Assembly: GCF_900115185.1 (NCBI RefSeq)
Contig: NZ_FOVN01000008.1
Span: 1-64,000 of the forward strand
Source of the DNA: Algorimicrobium echini
GTDB lineage: Bacteria > Bacteroidota > Bacteroidia > Flavobacteriales > Flavobacteriaceae
Direction: 5' to 3'
Length of the DNA: 64,000 nucleotides
The notes under the pieces are model-generated. The model did not search any database and had not been told where the DNA came from. It worked only from the letters and a program-made list of their open reading frames with translations. A program made the translations under genes and the position numbers. This document shows, one piece after another, positions 55,958 through 63,976 of this stretch (the stretch's first letter is position 1; every line of letters starts with the position of its first letter).

Positions 55958-56548
55958 TTATTTTAATAAAAACCCCTTTTCTACACTATCAAGAATGAGC
56001 TTTTTAGCATATTTCCATAATTCTGTCGATCCTTTTTTAATTACCTTTTTTTTGTTGTAAACCGTTTCATAGTTTACTCCAAATTCTTTCCATGTACCAC
56101 CATTATTTGAGACATTTTGTAGTAAAGGCTCCAGCCTGTCCATTGATTTTGCAAATTTTGCCTCATTGGAATTACCTTCCTCAAATTCGGTCCAGATTTG
56201 AAAAAATTCCTCTGCTTGTTTGTCTGGTAAGATTCCAAAAATCCGTTTGGCTGATTTCATTTCTTCTACAGTGTTTTCATGATTTTTATTCTGATCATAT
56301 AGAAAAGTATCACCAGCATCAATTTCAACTATGTCGTGGATTAAGAGCATTTTAATTACCTTCAATATGTCAACATCACAATTTGCATGTTCGCTTAAAA
56401 CGAGTGCCATAATTGCCAAATGCCAGCTATGCTCTGCGTCATTTTCACGCCTATCACTGTTAAATAATTTCGTTCGTCTTTGAATATATTTTATTTTATC
56501 AATTTCTTTAATGAATTCAATTTGCTTTCGTAGCTTTTCGGTTGTCAT
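55958..56548 (-). CDS. HD domain phosphohydrolase (YfbR/HDDC2-like)
   Basis: The 196-residue protein has the HD_3 pattern: IQRRTKLFNSDRRENDAEHS with His40, LLIHDIVEIDAGD with His71-Asp72, and KSMDRLEPLLQN carrying the last metal ligand Asp. Relatives are 5'-deoxynucleotidases or other nucleotide phosphohydrolases. The gene is flanked on both sides by palindromic sequences of the accessory region and has no obvious functional partner, consistent with a single-gene cassette. Confidence 0.87.
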   Translation of the reverse strand: MTTEKLRKQIEFIKEIDKIKYIQRRTKLFNSDRRENDAEHSWHLAIMALVLSEHANCDVDILKVIKMLLIHDIVEIDAGDTFLYDQNKNHENTVEEMKSAKRIFGILPDKQAEEFFQIWTEFEEGNSNEAKFAKSMDRLEPLLQNVSNNGGTWKEFGVNYETVYNKKKVIKKGSTELWKYAKKLILDSVEKGFLLK

Positions 56549-56550
56549 TA

Positions 56551-56605
56551 GTTAACGGCTTTAGGATGTTAAATCAAAATTTTCTAAATGATAACGTTAG
56601 AAACT
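56551..56605 (-). repeat. Short palindrome upstream of the HD gene
   Basis: AGTTAACGGC at 56550-56559 and ATAACGTTAGAAACT at 56591-56605 are partly complementary (AACG/CGTT with AGTT/AACT), enclosing an AT-rich stem region. The terminal AGCCGTTAAC block on the minus strand ends 3 bases before the HD start codon. It is a weaker member of the set. Confidence 0.3.
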
Positions 56606-56709
56606 GGCTTAAAAATACTTGTTTTTTACCATATTAAATTGTTGTACACAGTTATTCTTTAAAATACCTACCTGTAAAATTTCCTAGTTCCAATATTATA
56701 GAAATCCCA

Positions 56710-56940
56710 TCAGTGGAAAATTTTTATGATTTTGAGGTCCATAAATTCTACTTTCATAATATAAACTAAAGTAGCTTTATCTTGGATAAAAACTATTTTA
56801 TCAGTTTTCTCTTTGTCAAAAACATAGGTTCCAATATGCATTTCAATTTCGGTTTCTGGTAATTCTATGATTGTATCATTGATGTCAACTTCAGCAACAT
56901 TTGAAATTAACGTAAACGCATACATGCCCTTGATGCTCAA
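56710..56940 (-). CDS. Small unrecognised protein or fragment
   Basis: The 76-residue frame starts MSIKGMYAFTLISNVAEVDI and has coding-like composition (IIELPETEIEMHIGTYVFDK, then KTDKIVFIQDKATLVYIMKV). I recognise no family. It lies beside a decayed reading frame on the same strand and could be a short gene or another fragment. Confidence 0.35.
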   Translation of the reverse strand: MSIKGMYAFTLISNVAEVDINDTIIELPETEIEMHIGTYVFDKEKTDKIVFIQDKATLVYIMKVEFMDLKIIKIFH

Positions 56941-57066
56941 ATCCGTTTCGGTCAGTTATTTTATATTGAAAAAGCGCTAATCCGTGTTTATCTTTAATGA
57001 TTTTTATTATGGTTCAACTTTCTGATGAAAGTAATTTACCTGTAAGTAAGGCGGTCATGCGCGTGT

Positions 57067-57755
57067 TTATATCTTTTTAGCGTGATACAATTGAACTACT
57101 TCCAATAAGTGTAGACTTATCAGTTTCTGCAAGTAAGGACTGTTTTTTAGAAATATTGTAAGAATAAGCTTCGTTGTTTCGGATTTATTTCCATGTAATG
57201 TATCCTCTAATGCTAATGGTAAAGTAATTTTTTCTTGTAGAACTTCTCCATATTGTTTGTTGAATTTTTTATTAAGTATTAATAATAATGAAATAATTAG
57301 AGATACTTTACGCTGCTTGGGTATCAGTTCAAAATTACTTTTGTAATTTGCTTTTTTTGGTATGTCTTGAGACGATTTTTACTGTGTTCTATTCTCAAAG
57401 AATGTTCTATCTTTAGTGAAATGATGTACACTACTTCTGTTTTGAAGTAAATTGGTAATGGTAATTTCGGTAATATTTTTTTGTTTAGAAAGTGTGTCTC
57501 TATCGTTTCATTAATGATTAATTTATTTTCTTCAATAGCTTAAAAAGTTAGTATATCTGTAAACGTTTTTGAAACGGCTTTCTTTTTAGACTCTATATGA
57601 AGAAAGTCAATAGTTATTGAATATGTAGGAGTTACTTTTAAATATAATTCTAAACTTCTCATAAGTTTTCTGGTGCCCTCATAATTGGTTAAAAGACTAT
57701 CTATTTTCAAGGTGAAATCAGTAGGTTTTTCTGATGTAGAAATGGGTTTTTACTT
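57067..57755 (-). pseudogene. Decayed gene of unknown family
   Basis: On the minus strand, coding-like sequence can be read only by changing frame. From about 57755 it gives TDFTLKIDSLLTNYEGTRKL and ITIDFLHIESKKKAVSKTFT, then an in-frame TAA (57540-57542). The frame continues with EENKLIINETIETHFLNKKI and LPIYFKTEVVYIISLKIEHS. After a shift near 57350 it gives RKVSLIISLLLILNKKFNKQ and KITLPLALEDTLHGNKSETT, ending near 57067. I cannot name the family. This explains the otherwise gene-free 880 bp between the small frame at 56940 and the DUF6090 gene. Confidence 0.5.
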
Positions 57756-57821
57756 TCTCGGTACAGGAAAAAATTAATTAAACTGAAATTAGTAATAAAT
57801 TATATGTGGGTTTAGGTTTCG

Positions 57822-58598
57822 TTATTTTTTCAGTTTTTTTAGCTCTTCTTCAATTCCGTAAATTACACTATCTATTGCCTTTATAGTTTCTGTTTCTTCA
57901 TCAATTATTTTACCTCTATTGAATAGTGCTAACTGCAAAGCCTTCATAAGGTCGTTGTCATTTAAAAATTTATCGTATTTATCTATTCTTAATTTATAAA
58001 TAGATATGGAGTCAGCATGTATAAACCCATATTTTGCTGGTTGGGTATAATCAACAATCAAATATTCAAATAGAAAAGGCTGAATTAGTTTTGAAATATT
58101 AAAGTCAGCTTGTTTCATTCCAAGTTCATCATCTAATCGCTTTAAATTCAATTGAAATAAATTGGTTATAGCACTCCGTAAACTATCATTAGATAAGGTA
58201 TTTAATCCGCTGTTTTTTAAATTCTCAAAAGCACTTGTTTTAGGAATAATTTGAAATTCAGCACTAGATCTTGTCAATGACTCATAAATTGATTGAGAAT
58301 TAGATTTCTTATCATAGATATCAGTTATAAGCTGCTGACTTGATTCAAATATTTCTTTATGTTTAGAGATTGTTTCGTTTATATCATTTCTAGTTTGTAG
58401 TAAATCACTTTTCAGCTCTTTGTAAATCTGCGCTTCTAGTTTTCGTGTTTTTCGATTTTCATTCCAATTATTAATCTGAAGGGCAATAAGAATACCAACA
58501 ACTACCAGCACAATTTCTCCAATAGCATATTTGAAATACTTTCCTGTTTTACCCTCGGAAAGTAGATTTTGTCTAATTTTTCGAAAAAATTTTATCAT
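57822..58598 (-). CDS. DUF6090 family membrane-anchored protein
   Basis: The 258-residue protein starts with the DUF6090 signature: MIKFFRKIRQNLLSEGKTGK, KYAIGEIVLVVVGILIALQI (one transmembrane helix, about 24-44) and NNWNENRK. The rest is helical and probably extracytoplasmic (LEAQIYKELKSDLLQTRNDI, then NDNDLMKALQLALFNRGKII). The family is common in Flavobacteriia, often in several copies, and has no assigned function. It is flanked by accessory-region palindromes. Confidence 0.9.
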   Translation of the reverse strand: MIKFFRKIRQNLLSEGKTGKYFKYAIGEIVLVVVGILIALQINNWNENRKTRKLEAQIYKELKSDLLQTRNDINETISKHKEIFESSQQLITDIYDKKSNSQSIYESLTRSSAEFQIIPKTSAFENLKNSGLNTLSNDSLRSAITNLFQLNLKRLDDELGMKQADFNISKLIQPFLFEYLIVDYTQPAKYGFIHADSISIYKLRIDKYDKFLNDNDLMKALQLALFNRGKIIDEETETIKAIDSVIYGIEEELKKLKK

Positions 58599-58719
58599 TG
58601 GTTAGCGGTATCTGCAACTAATGTAATAAACAAAAACGAGCGCGAGAAAATTCTGATGATATTTTCCAAGTAAAAAACCACCAAAGCAATGAATTATACA
58701 CGGTGTTGGCAAATCGTTA
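58599..58719 (-). repeat. Palindromic intergenic element between the PorT-type and DUF6090 genes
   Basis: On the minus strand it begins TTTGCCAACACCGTGTATAA right after the PorT-type stop and ends ACCGCTAACC just before the DUF6090 start. An inner stem GAAAAT / ATTTTC is visible (about 58649-58668). The outer ends share GCCAAC/GTTGGC with 59398-59404 and 908. The arms are less complementary than those at 55844 or 63246. Confidence 0.4.
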
Positions 58720-59364
58720 TTATATTCCTAAATTCCAACCTAAAATTAATTTAATTGCATTCGTTTTTACTGTTCCACCAACATGTTTTGGGACGCCTCC
58801 AGTATCTATAATTCCGAAGTCATCTCTTATTTCAATTGTTAAATCATTTTTTTCATTAAGCGAGATATTTGTCCCAATTCCGATTGAGAGTCCGAAGTCA
58901 ATTTTTTTCTGTTCCGTCACAACATCACTATCGTCATTCGGATAATCTGGCTCAATTTTATTGTTTAATAAATAGTTGAAAAAAGGTCCGCCATTTGCGA
59001 AGAATTTTGATTTTCCAAATTCGTATTTTAATAATATTGGAATATTTATATATTCATAAATTTCGCTAAAATCTTCTTTCCCAGTTTCTTCTGCATCGTA
59101 ATTAAAGTATGTCAGTTGCAGTTTTTTAATTTTTCTTTCGTAGTTAATATTTGCCTTTAAGGATAGATTTTCTTTTAGAAAATAGTCAAAAGTAACTCCG
59201 AATAAATATCCTACTTTAAAATTATTATACTTTGCATACTCGTGTCCTCTAATATCTGGATAATTTATTCCAGCATTAATTCCAATTTTGAAGTTATTTT
59301 GAGCACTTAAATTCATCGAAAAGAAGAATCCGATTGCGAGTATTAATAATTTACTTTTATTCAT
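58720..59364 (-). CDS. PorT-type outer-membrane beta-barrel protein
   Basis: The 214-residue protein has a signal peptide (MNKSKLLILAIGFFFSMNLS, ending AQ) followed by alternating strands of a small barrel: FKIGINAGINYPDIRGHEY, YLFGVTFDYFLKENLSLKAN, YEYINIPILLKYEFGKSKFF, and a final strand AIKLILGWNLGI. This matches the PorT/outer-membrane beta-barrel (OMP_b-brl) family. Such proteins are abundant in this phylum and mostly of unknown function; it is unlikely to be the T9SS PorT itself. It lies among the accessory palindromes. Confidence 0.85.
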   Translation of the reverse strand: MNKSKLLILAIGFFFSMNLSAQNNFKIGINAGINYPDIRGHEYAKYNNFKVGYLFGVTFDYFLKENLSLKANINYERKIKKLQLTYFNYDAEETGKEDFSEIYEYINIPILLKYEFGKSKFFANGGPFFNYLLNNKIEPDYPNDDSDVVTEQKKIDFGLSIGIGTNISLNEKNDLTIEIRDDFGIIDTGGVPKHVGGTVKTNAIKLILGWNLGI

Positions 59365-59397
59365 ATTATGTTTTATGGTTTTGAGTGAGTTTTAATG

Positions 59398-59612
59398 TTT
59401 GCCAACGTGTTTCTTTAGTTTGTAATAAATATCTTTAGATAGAAAAAGAGGAGAACTATAACGTGTTTTAGAAAATAGGTCCATGACGGCTCGGCTATGC
59501 GGAGTGCGGGACTTCAAGGCACTTTACTGTCCGATTACCGATTAGTTTATTAAATGTTTTTACTTTCAATTTTGCACCAAACCCCGCATTACGTATAGCC
59601 ATTGTTATGCCT
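59398..59612 (-). repeat. Palindromic intergenic element(s) between the WG-repeat and PorT-type genes
   Basis: The main dyad runs from ATAACGTG (59458) to GTTAT (59604-59608). Both arms carry ATAAC, GGCTAT and GCGG in the same order, with unequal spacers. A second end, GCCAACGTGTTT (about 59400), lies closer to the PorT-type gene. The unequal arms with unpaired blocks are like attC sites. No frame is seen in these 265 bases. Confidence 0.5.
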
Positions 59613-59629
59613 TCGCCTTTTATTTTTCA

Positions 59630-60334
59630 TCATCGGATTTCTATTTCTGTCTTTCCGTTTTCGTCAATTATTATCTTTTTATTATCAAACTCTGTTACTA
59701 AAGCAAAGCCATTGTAAAATGGTTCAACTGTCAAATAGCGTTTATTGTAAAGTTCATTTCCGCTTTTGTCAATGTGAAACCAACCGTTTTTGTCTTTTGC
59801 TATCGCAAAGTTTTTGTGAAAAATACCCAAGTCAACAAATGATTTATTATTGATGAACTTTCCATTTAGGTCAATGTGTCTATAAAAACCATCTTGTGAT
59901 TTTACACAAGCAATACCGTCTTTGTAGTCGCCTGCATAAACGTAGCTGTCTGCATAGATGCGGTTCCCATTTAGGTCAATGTGAAAGTATTGGTTGCTGT
60001 CGTTGCGAACGGTGCAAACATTTTCTTGGTAGTTTCCTGTCCACAAGTAATAAACGGAATAAACTCTGTCACCTTTTTCGTTGATATGAAACCAACGGTT
60101 ATTTTTAATTACAGAAGCACGATTACAATAAAATCCAAATGTCCGTGAATAGCGATTTTTGTAAAGTTCGTTTCCGTTTATGTCAATGTGATAAGCACCC
60201 GAAATGTCTAAAACAGGGGCAAGTGCTGGCGAATGAAATTTTAAAACTTCAATAAATTGTTTTCCGAAAATTGGTTCTCCGTCAAACAAAAAATGTGTGT
60301 TGTCCGCTGATACTTTAATTTCTTGCCAATTCAT
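59630..60334 (-). CDS. WG-repeat protein of the glycosyltransferase-radical SAM operon
   Basis: The 234-residue protein consists mainly of six repeats of about 35 residues, each with a [YFR]HI[DN]xxG[ND] core at residues 49, 83, 118, 153, 187 and 222, followed by a YxxxxxYxxxF-type strand. These resemble WG/KWG repeats, thought to form a beta-propeller-like binding surface. No signal peptide is present. The start overlaps the end of the phosphatase gene by 20 bases, so it is translationally coupled and is the third gene of the operon. A scaffolding or substrate-binding role is only a guess. Confidence 0.75.
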   Translation of the reverse strand: MNWQEIKVSADNTHFLFDGEPIFGKQFIEVLKFHSPALAPVLDISGAYHIDINGNELYKNRYSRTFGFYCNRASVIKNNRWFHINEKGDRVYSVYYLWTGNYQENVCTVRNDSNQYFHIDLNGNRIYADSYVYAGDYKDGIACVKSQDGFYRHIDLNGKFINNKSFVDLGIFHKNFAIAKDKNGWFHIDKSGNELYNKRYLTVEPFYNGFALVTEFDNKKIIIDENGKTEIEIR

Positions 60335-60884
60335 TGTTTCTAAATGTCAGTCCTGTTAAATAGTTTATCCAATTATCTTTTTTGTAGACTTTCTTATTTA
60401 TACTGAAATGATAAAACGCAATCAGCATATCGTGGGTGATGAAAATTGTTGTTCCGTTTTCGGTTGTGTTTTCGTTAATGAAATTCGTTATTCTATTATT
60501 CAACTCGTTAATGTTTGGAATACCTGGAATATTTTCGAATTGAATAAATCGCTTATACATTTCGTCAATACCGTATTGCAGAAGAAATTCACCTGCAATT
60601 TTTTCGTCTTTTATGTGAAGTCCGGGTGCACCTAATGCATTTGTTTCAATTATTTCTATTGAACTCCGATAACCTTTGGTTATAAATTCAGCCGTCTGAA
60701 CACAACGACCAACAGGACTTGTAAAAATTCTATTGATTTTTCTTTCTAATAATTGTTCGCCAAAACATTGTGCGTTTTGTTTCCCTTTTTCGTTCAATAA
60801 GATTTCATTTCCGAAAGAACCTTGAGGAATGTCATCTCTATCAGCGTGGCGAAGTAAAAGCGATATTTTTTCGTTTTCCTTCAT
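60315..60884 (-). CDS. Histidine phosphatase family protein
   Basis: The 189-residue protein has the phosphoglycerate-mutase-like fold: the catalytic motif LLLRHADRDDIP (RHA in place of the common RHG), FTSPVGRCVQTAEFI with the second phosphate-binding Arg, and the C-terminal IFITHDMLIAFYHF with the second catalytic His. It probably hydrolyses a phosphate monoester. It starts one base before the glycosyltransferase-radical SAM gene ends and overlaps the WG gene, so it is tightly coupled to both. Confidence 0.85.
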   Translation of the reverse strand: MKENEKISLLLRHADRDDIPQGSFGNEILLNEKGKQNAQCFGEQLLERKINRIFTSPVGRCVQTAEFITKGYRSSIEIIETNALGAPGLHIKDEKIAGEFLLQYGIDEMYKRFIQFENIPGIPNINELNNRITNFINENTTENGTTIFITHDMLIAFYHFSINKKVYKKDNWINYLTGLTFRNNELARN

Positions 60885-63176
60885 TTAGTTTGGTTTACGC
60901 ATATTGCAGGTTTTACACAAATCGATTGTCTTGTAATTCTTTACAAGGTGTTGGTAATTGTCGCTTTGCAACACTTCTTCAATACTTGTATTTTCTATGT
61001 TTCCGAAATCACCAAGCGTATTCCGTTGTTCGTCTGGAGCACAACAAGGCGAAATTTTTCCTGTGGCAGATACCCAAAGTTCTTTTTCTAAAAACGGACA
61101 TTCGTAGCTTTCGGGGATTTCTTTGTTTTCGTTTTTCTGCAATGGAATAATATTTTCCAAAATCACTTTTTCACCATTTGGTTTGCGGAATTTCTCCTGT
61201 GCTTCATTCGCTTGTTTTACATATTCGTTCCATTGCAAAATACTTTCAGGCGTTGCTTTCATTGACAAGTGTTGGATTTCATCAAAATGCGCCCAAAGTT
61301 GATGTCCTTTCACTCTATCAACTCCAAGTTGTGAAGCCAATTTCACAATGTCTGCCAATTCGTGCATATTGTTTTGCATAAACGTAAGTTGAAAGGTTAC
61401 ACGGCAGTAATAACCTGTGTTTGCAAAGTGTTCATCACGAATACGAATAAACTCTTTCACGTTTGCAACGGCTTGCTCAAAGTCAATTCCTTTCATTACT
61501 TTTTGCGAAGTTTCGGCTGTAGCTCCGTTCCAACTTATTTTTACATCCGTTGTAATTGGCACAATTAGTTTCGCCCACTCGGTAACCGTTTTTTCTGTTG
61601 TTCTTGGAAATGTCCCGTTTGTTGTCAAATTCATTTTGATGTTGTACTTGTAACACAACTCAATAAAGTGAGCAAAATGCTTGTAGATTAACGGCTCGCC
61701 CATTGTGGACGGTATCATTTCAGAAACACCGATTTTTTTCGCTTGCTCAAAAATTGGCTCTAACCATTCTTTGGGCATTCTGCGATGTTTTCCGTTTAGC
61801 TTTTCTTTGATGTAAGTTGAAAATGGACTGTGTTCTTCACACATTGTGCAACTCAAATTACAATCTTCAGGATTTGTGTCAAGAGTAACACGCCAAAGTT
61901 TGTAAATAAATTTACTGTAAATATTTTCTAATTCTTTGCAATGGTCTTGAATGTTTGGAACGCTTCCGTGAGCAGAATACAAATAACCTTTTTCGCCTAA
62001 CGATTTCATTTTGTCAGGATTTGAAACAGCAAATTTCATTTGCTCTGCTAACGAATTTGTATTGCGATGTTCAAATAAAAGTCCGTTTACATTGTGCTGT
62101 ACATATTCTTTCATTCCGCCAAAATCTGCTGTAATTACAGGGACTTTGCACGATTGAGCTTCGTGAATAACAAGAGGTGAATTTTCTCCCCAAATACTCG
62201 GTACCACAATACAATCAACGTTTGAAAAAACATCATTCGCTAAATTATGATTGATGTATTCACCTGAAAACTCAATTTTGTTTTTTGAATTTTCGGCTAA
62301 TGATTTCAACGCTTTTGTGCTTTGTCCGTTTGCTCTGCCAAATATTTTAAGCGTTGCAGGTTCTTCAATTTGCTTAAATGCTTCAATAAGGATGTTTACT
62401 CCTTTTGCTGGGATGTGAGTTCCGATATAACCAAAAGTGTAATTCGTTTTCTCTTTCGATTTTTCGGTTTGGGTTAGATATTCAGTAGGAAAACCATAAT
62501 CTAAGTAAATGATTTTGTTTTCGGGAACACCAAAGTCATTGATAAATCTATCACGCAAATAGTTTGAAGGTGCAATAAACAAATCAACTTTTTTGATGAT
62601 TGTTTTTGTTTCAATCATTCTTTGATGTATCCAACTGCTCCAATTTTCAATTTCTGTGGTTTGGTTTGCTTCTCGTCCGCTGAAATACACTTTGTAGCAA
62701 TCAGTCGCACATTTTTTATCTTCTTGCTTTTTACATAATTCAAAGTTGTTTGCGTTTCCAATGCTTCGTGTCAAGAATTGTCCACGTGGACACATTAGCC
62801 AAAAGTCGTGAAGCGTGTAAACAATCGGAATTTTGAGTTTATTCAGTTCGTCAATCAATCCTGTTGATAGATGGTTAACGTGTCCGATGTGTGCAATGTC
62901 AGGTTTGAGTTGTTTTACTAATTCCGCAAAATTGTCGTCCATTTGTTTGTGGCGATAACCGTCCTTGCCCTGCGGATTGTTAACGAAGTAAAGCGTTAAG
63001 TTGTCGTTTACTTTTTGCTCACGAATATTGAAACAAGGCGAATACGGATTTTCTTCCCGTGTAAATACAGAAACTTTATGTCGCTTTGAAAGTTCGTTGC
63101 AAATTGATTGGCTGTAAACTTCTGAACCTGCATTATAGTTCGGTGGGTATCCGTGTATTATTTTCAAAATATGCAT
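60885..63176 (-). CDS. GT4 glycosyltransferase fused to a radical SAM/SPASM domain
   Basis: The 763-residue protein joins two enzymes. Residues 1-425 form a GT-B (GT4) glycosyltransferase: MHILKIIHGYPPNYNAGSEV (donor/acceptor N-lobe with GSE), FGYIGTHIPAKGVNILIEAF, and E-x7-E Glu331/Glu339 in ENSPLVIHE. Residues 430-763 form a radical SAM core with Cys439, Cys443 and Cys446 (DCNLSCTMC), GEPLIY and LTTNG. A SPASM/twitch-like end follows with Cys693, Cys711/712, Cys754 and Cys757 for auxiliary iron-sulfur clusters. SPASM enzymes modify peptides, proteins or small molecules by radical chemistry. A fusion to a glycosyltransferase suggests a two-step modification; substrate unknown. Confidence 0.85.
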   Translation of the reverse strand: MHILKIIHGYPPNYNAGSEVYSQSICNELSKRHKVSVFTREENPYSPCFNIREQKVNDNLTLYFVNNPQGKDGYRHKQMDDNFAELVKQLKPDIAHIGHVNHLSTGLIDELNKLKIPIVYTLHDFWLMCPRGQFLTRSIGNANNFELCKKQEDKKCATDCYKVYFSGREANQTTEIENWSSWIHQRMIETKTIIKKVDLFIAPSNYLRDRFINDFGVPENKIIYLDYGFPTEYLTQTEKSKEKTNYTFGYIGTHIPAKGVNILIEAFKQIEEPATLKIFGRANGQSTKALKSLAENSKNKIEFSGEYINHNLANDVFSNVDCIVVPSIWGENSPLVIHEAQSCKVPVITADFGGMKEYVQHNVNGLLFEHRNTNSLAEQMKFAVSNPDKMKSLGEKGYLYSAHGSVPNIQDHCKELENIYSKFIYKLWRVTLDTNPEDCNLSCTMCEEHSPFSTYIKEKLNGKHRRMPKEWLEPIFEQAKKIGVSEMIPSTMGEPLIYKHFAHFIELCYKYNIKMNLTTNGTFPRTTEKTVTEWAKLIVPITTDVKISWNGATAETSQKVMKGIDFEQAVANVKEFIRIRDEHFANTGYYCRVTFQLTFMQNNMHELADIVKLASQLGVDRVKGHQLWAHFDEIQHLSMKATPESILQWNEYVKQANEAQEKFRKPNGEKVILENIIPLQKNENKEIPESYECPFLEKELWVSATGKISPCCAPDEQRNTLGDFGNIENTSIEEVLQSDNYQHLVKNYKTIDLCKTCNMRKPN

Positions 63177-63245
63177 TGTCAGAAATAGTCAGTCTTTTTG
63201 TTTACAAATTGTTTTTTTGTTTGCACTGTCGTTTTTTAGGTGAGG

Positions 63246-63369
63246 CATAACGTGTTTGTGTATGGCTCGTTGTGGAAAATCAGCTATGATTTTCCGCCGT
63301 AAACCAAAGATAGCAAATTGCAATGAATTCCGATTAGGAATTCAGCCGCAATGAGCTATACACGTTGTT
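63246..63369 (-). repeat. attC-like palindrome overlapping the stop codon of the HEPN-like gene
   Basis: The outer arms AACGTGTTTGTGTATGGCTC (63249-63268) and CAATGAGCTATACACGTTGTT (63349-63369) are complementary: AACGTG, then TAT[AG]GCTC[AG]TTG, with TTTGTG unpaired in one arm. Inner stems GGAAAATCA/TGATTTTCC (about 63274-63294) and GAATTCC/GGAATTC (about 63325-63343) add further pairs. The right arm covers the last codons and the TAG of the HEPN-like gene. This is the clearest member of the set. Confidence 0.6.
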
Positions 63370-63976
63370 CTACGCAGTTTTTATTCTTTATTAGTTTGTC
63401 AAATAATTCAGTTTGAATAATTGTAATGAATTGTTCAGCATAAATTTTCGCTATTTCAATTCCGTTTTTAATATATTCCAATTTTTCTTTTCTGTATTCT
63501 TTAATTTGATAATCCACGATGAGTTTTGGCCTAATTTTTCTATAATCTTCTCCAACCTCAATTCCGTATTTTTTAAATCCGTTGTAAATCATTAAGTCAG
63601 ATTTTAAATCGTCATTTTTCTCATCTCTGTAAAAAGCTCTATGCGTATTTAAATGCCTAAATTTTATAATATGTTCAAACGATTTGTAATAATTTTCTAT
63701 TATTATTTTCGCAGTTGAATTCTGGATTTTATTAAAAGTTTTTAAATTGTTCCAATTACAGTCTTTCTCCTTTAGACCGATTTCATAAAAGTCGTTTAGC
63801 CACAGTTTTTTCACTTCCAATAAAGTATGGGTTTTGTGTATAAAAACTTCGTAATGATATTTTATGAAGTCGAGTTGGTCTATATCATTTTTCTCATAAT
63901 AATCTTTTGACGGGAATCTTTTTATGAATGTATGAGTTCTTTCTAAATCTGTTATCAAATCATAAACTTTTATCAT
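63356..63976 (-). CDS. HEPN-like protein of unknown function
   Basis: The 206-residue protein is helical and charged, with no signal or membrane segment. The block IIKFRHLNTHRAFYRDEKND contains Arg107-x4-His112, the Rx4-6H motif of HEPN ribonucleases and toxins, placed after a long helix as in that fold. I cannot assign a named subfamily, so HEPN is a tentative call. No nucleotidyltransferase (MNT) partner is visible, but the gene starts 24 bases from the window edge and a partner could lie beyond it. Its last codons lie inside an attC-like palindrome. Confidence 0.55.
   Translation of the reverse strand: MIKVYDLITDLERTHTFIKRFPSKDYYEKNDIDQLDFIKYHYEVFIHKTHTLLEVKKLWLNDFYEIGLKEKDCNWNNLKTFNKIQNSTAKIIIENYYKSFEHIIKFRHLNTHRAFYRDEKNDDLKSDLMIYNGFKKYGIEVGEDYRKIRPKLIVDYQIKEYRKEKLEYIKNGIEIAKIYAEQFITIIQTELFDKLIKNKNCVEQRV

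Noticed and set aside
58720-59364. Assigning the barrel as the T9SS component PorT
   Set aside because: Many short outer-membrane barrels match this family profile; the gene lies in an accessory region, not a conserved core locus.
59730-60200. Repeated GTCAATGTG motif spaced by about 100 bases, looking like a repeat array
   Set aside because: The spacing and phase match the codons of the HID core in the WG repeats, so it is a protein repeat and not a CRISPR or minisatellite.
60770-61150. Plus-strand frame of 126 codons across the phosphatase and radical SAM genes
   Set aside because: It crosses two real minus-strand genes and shows cysteine/phenylalanine-rich shadow composition.
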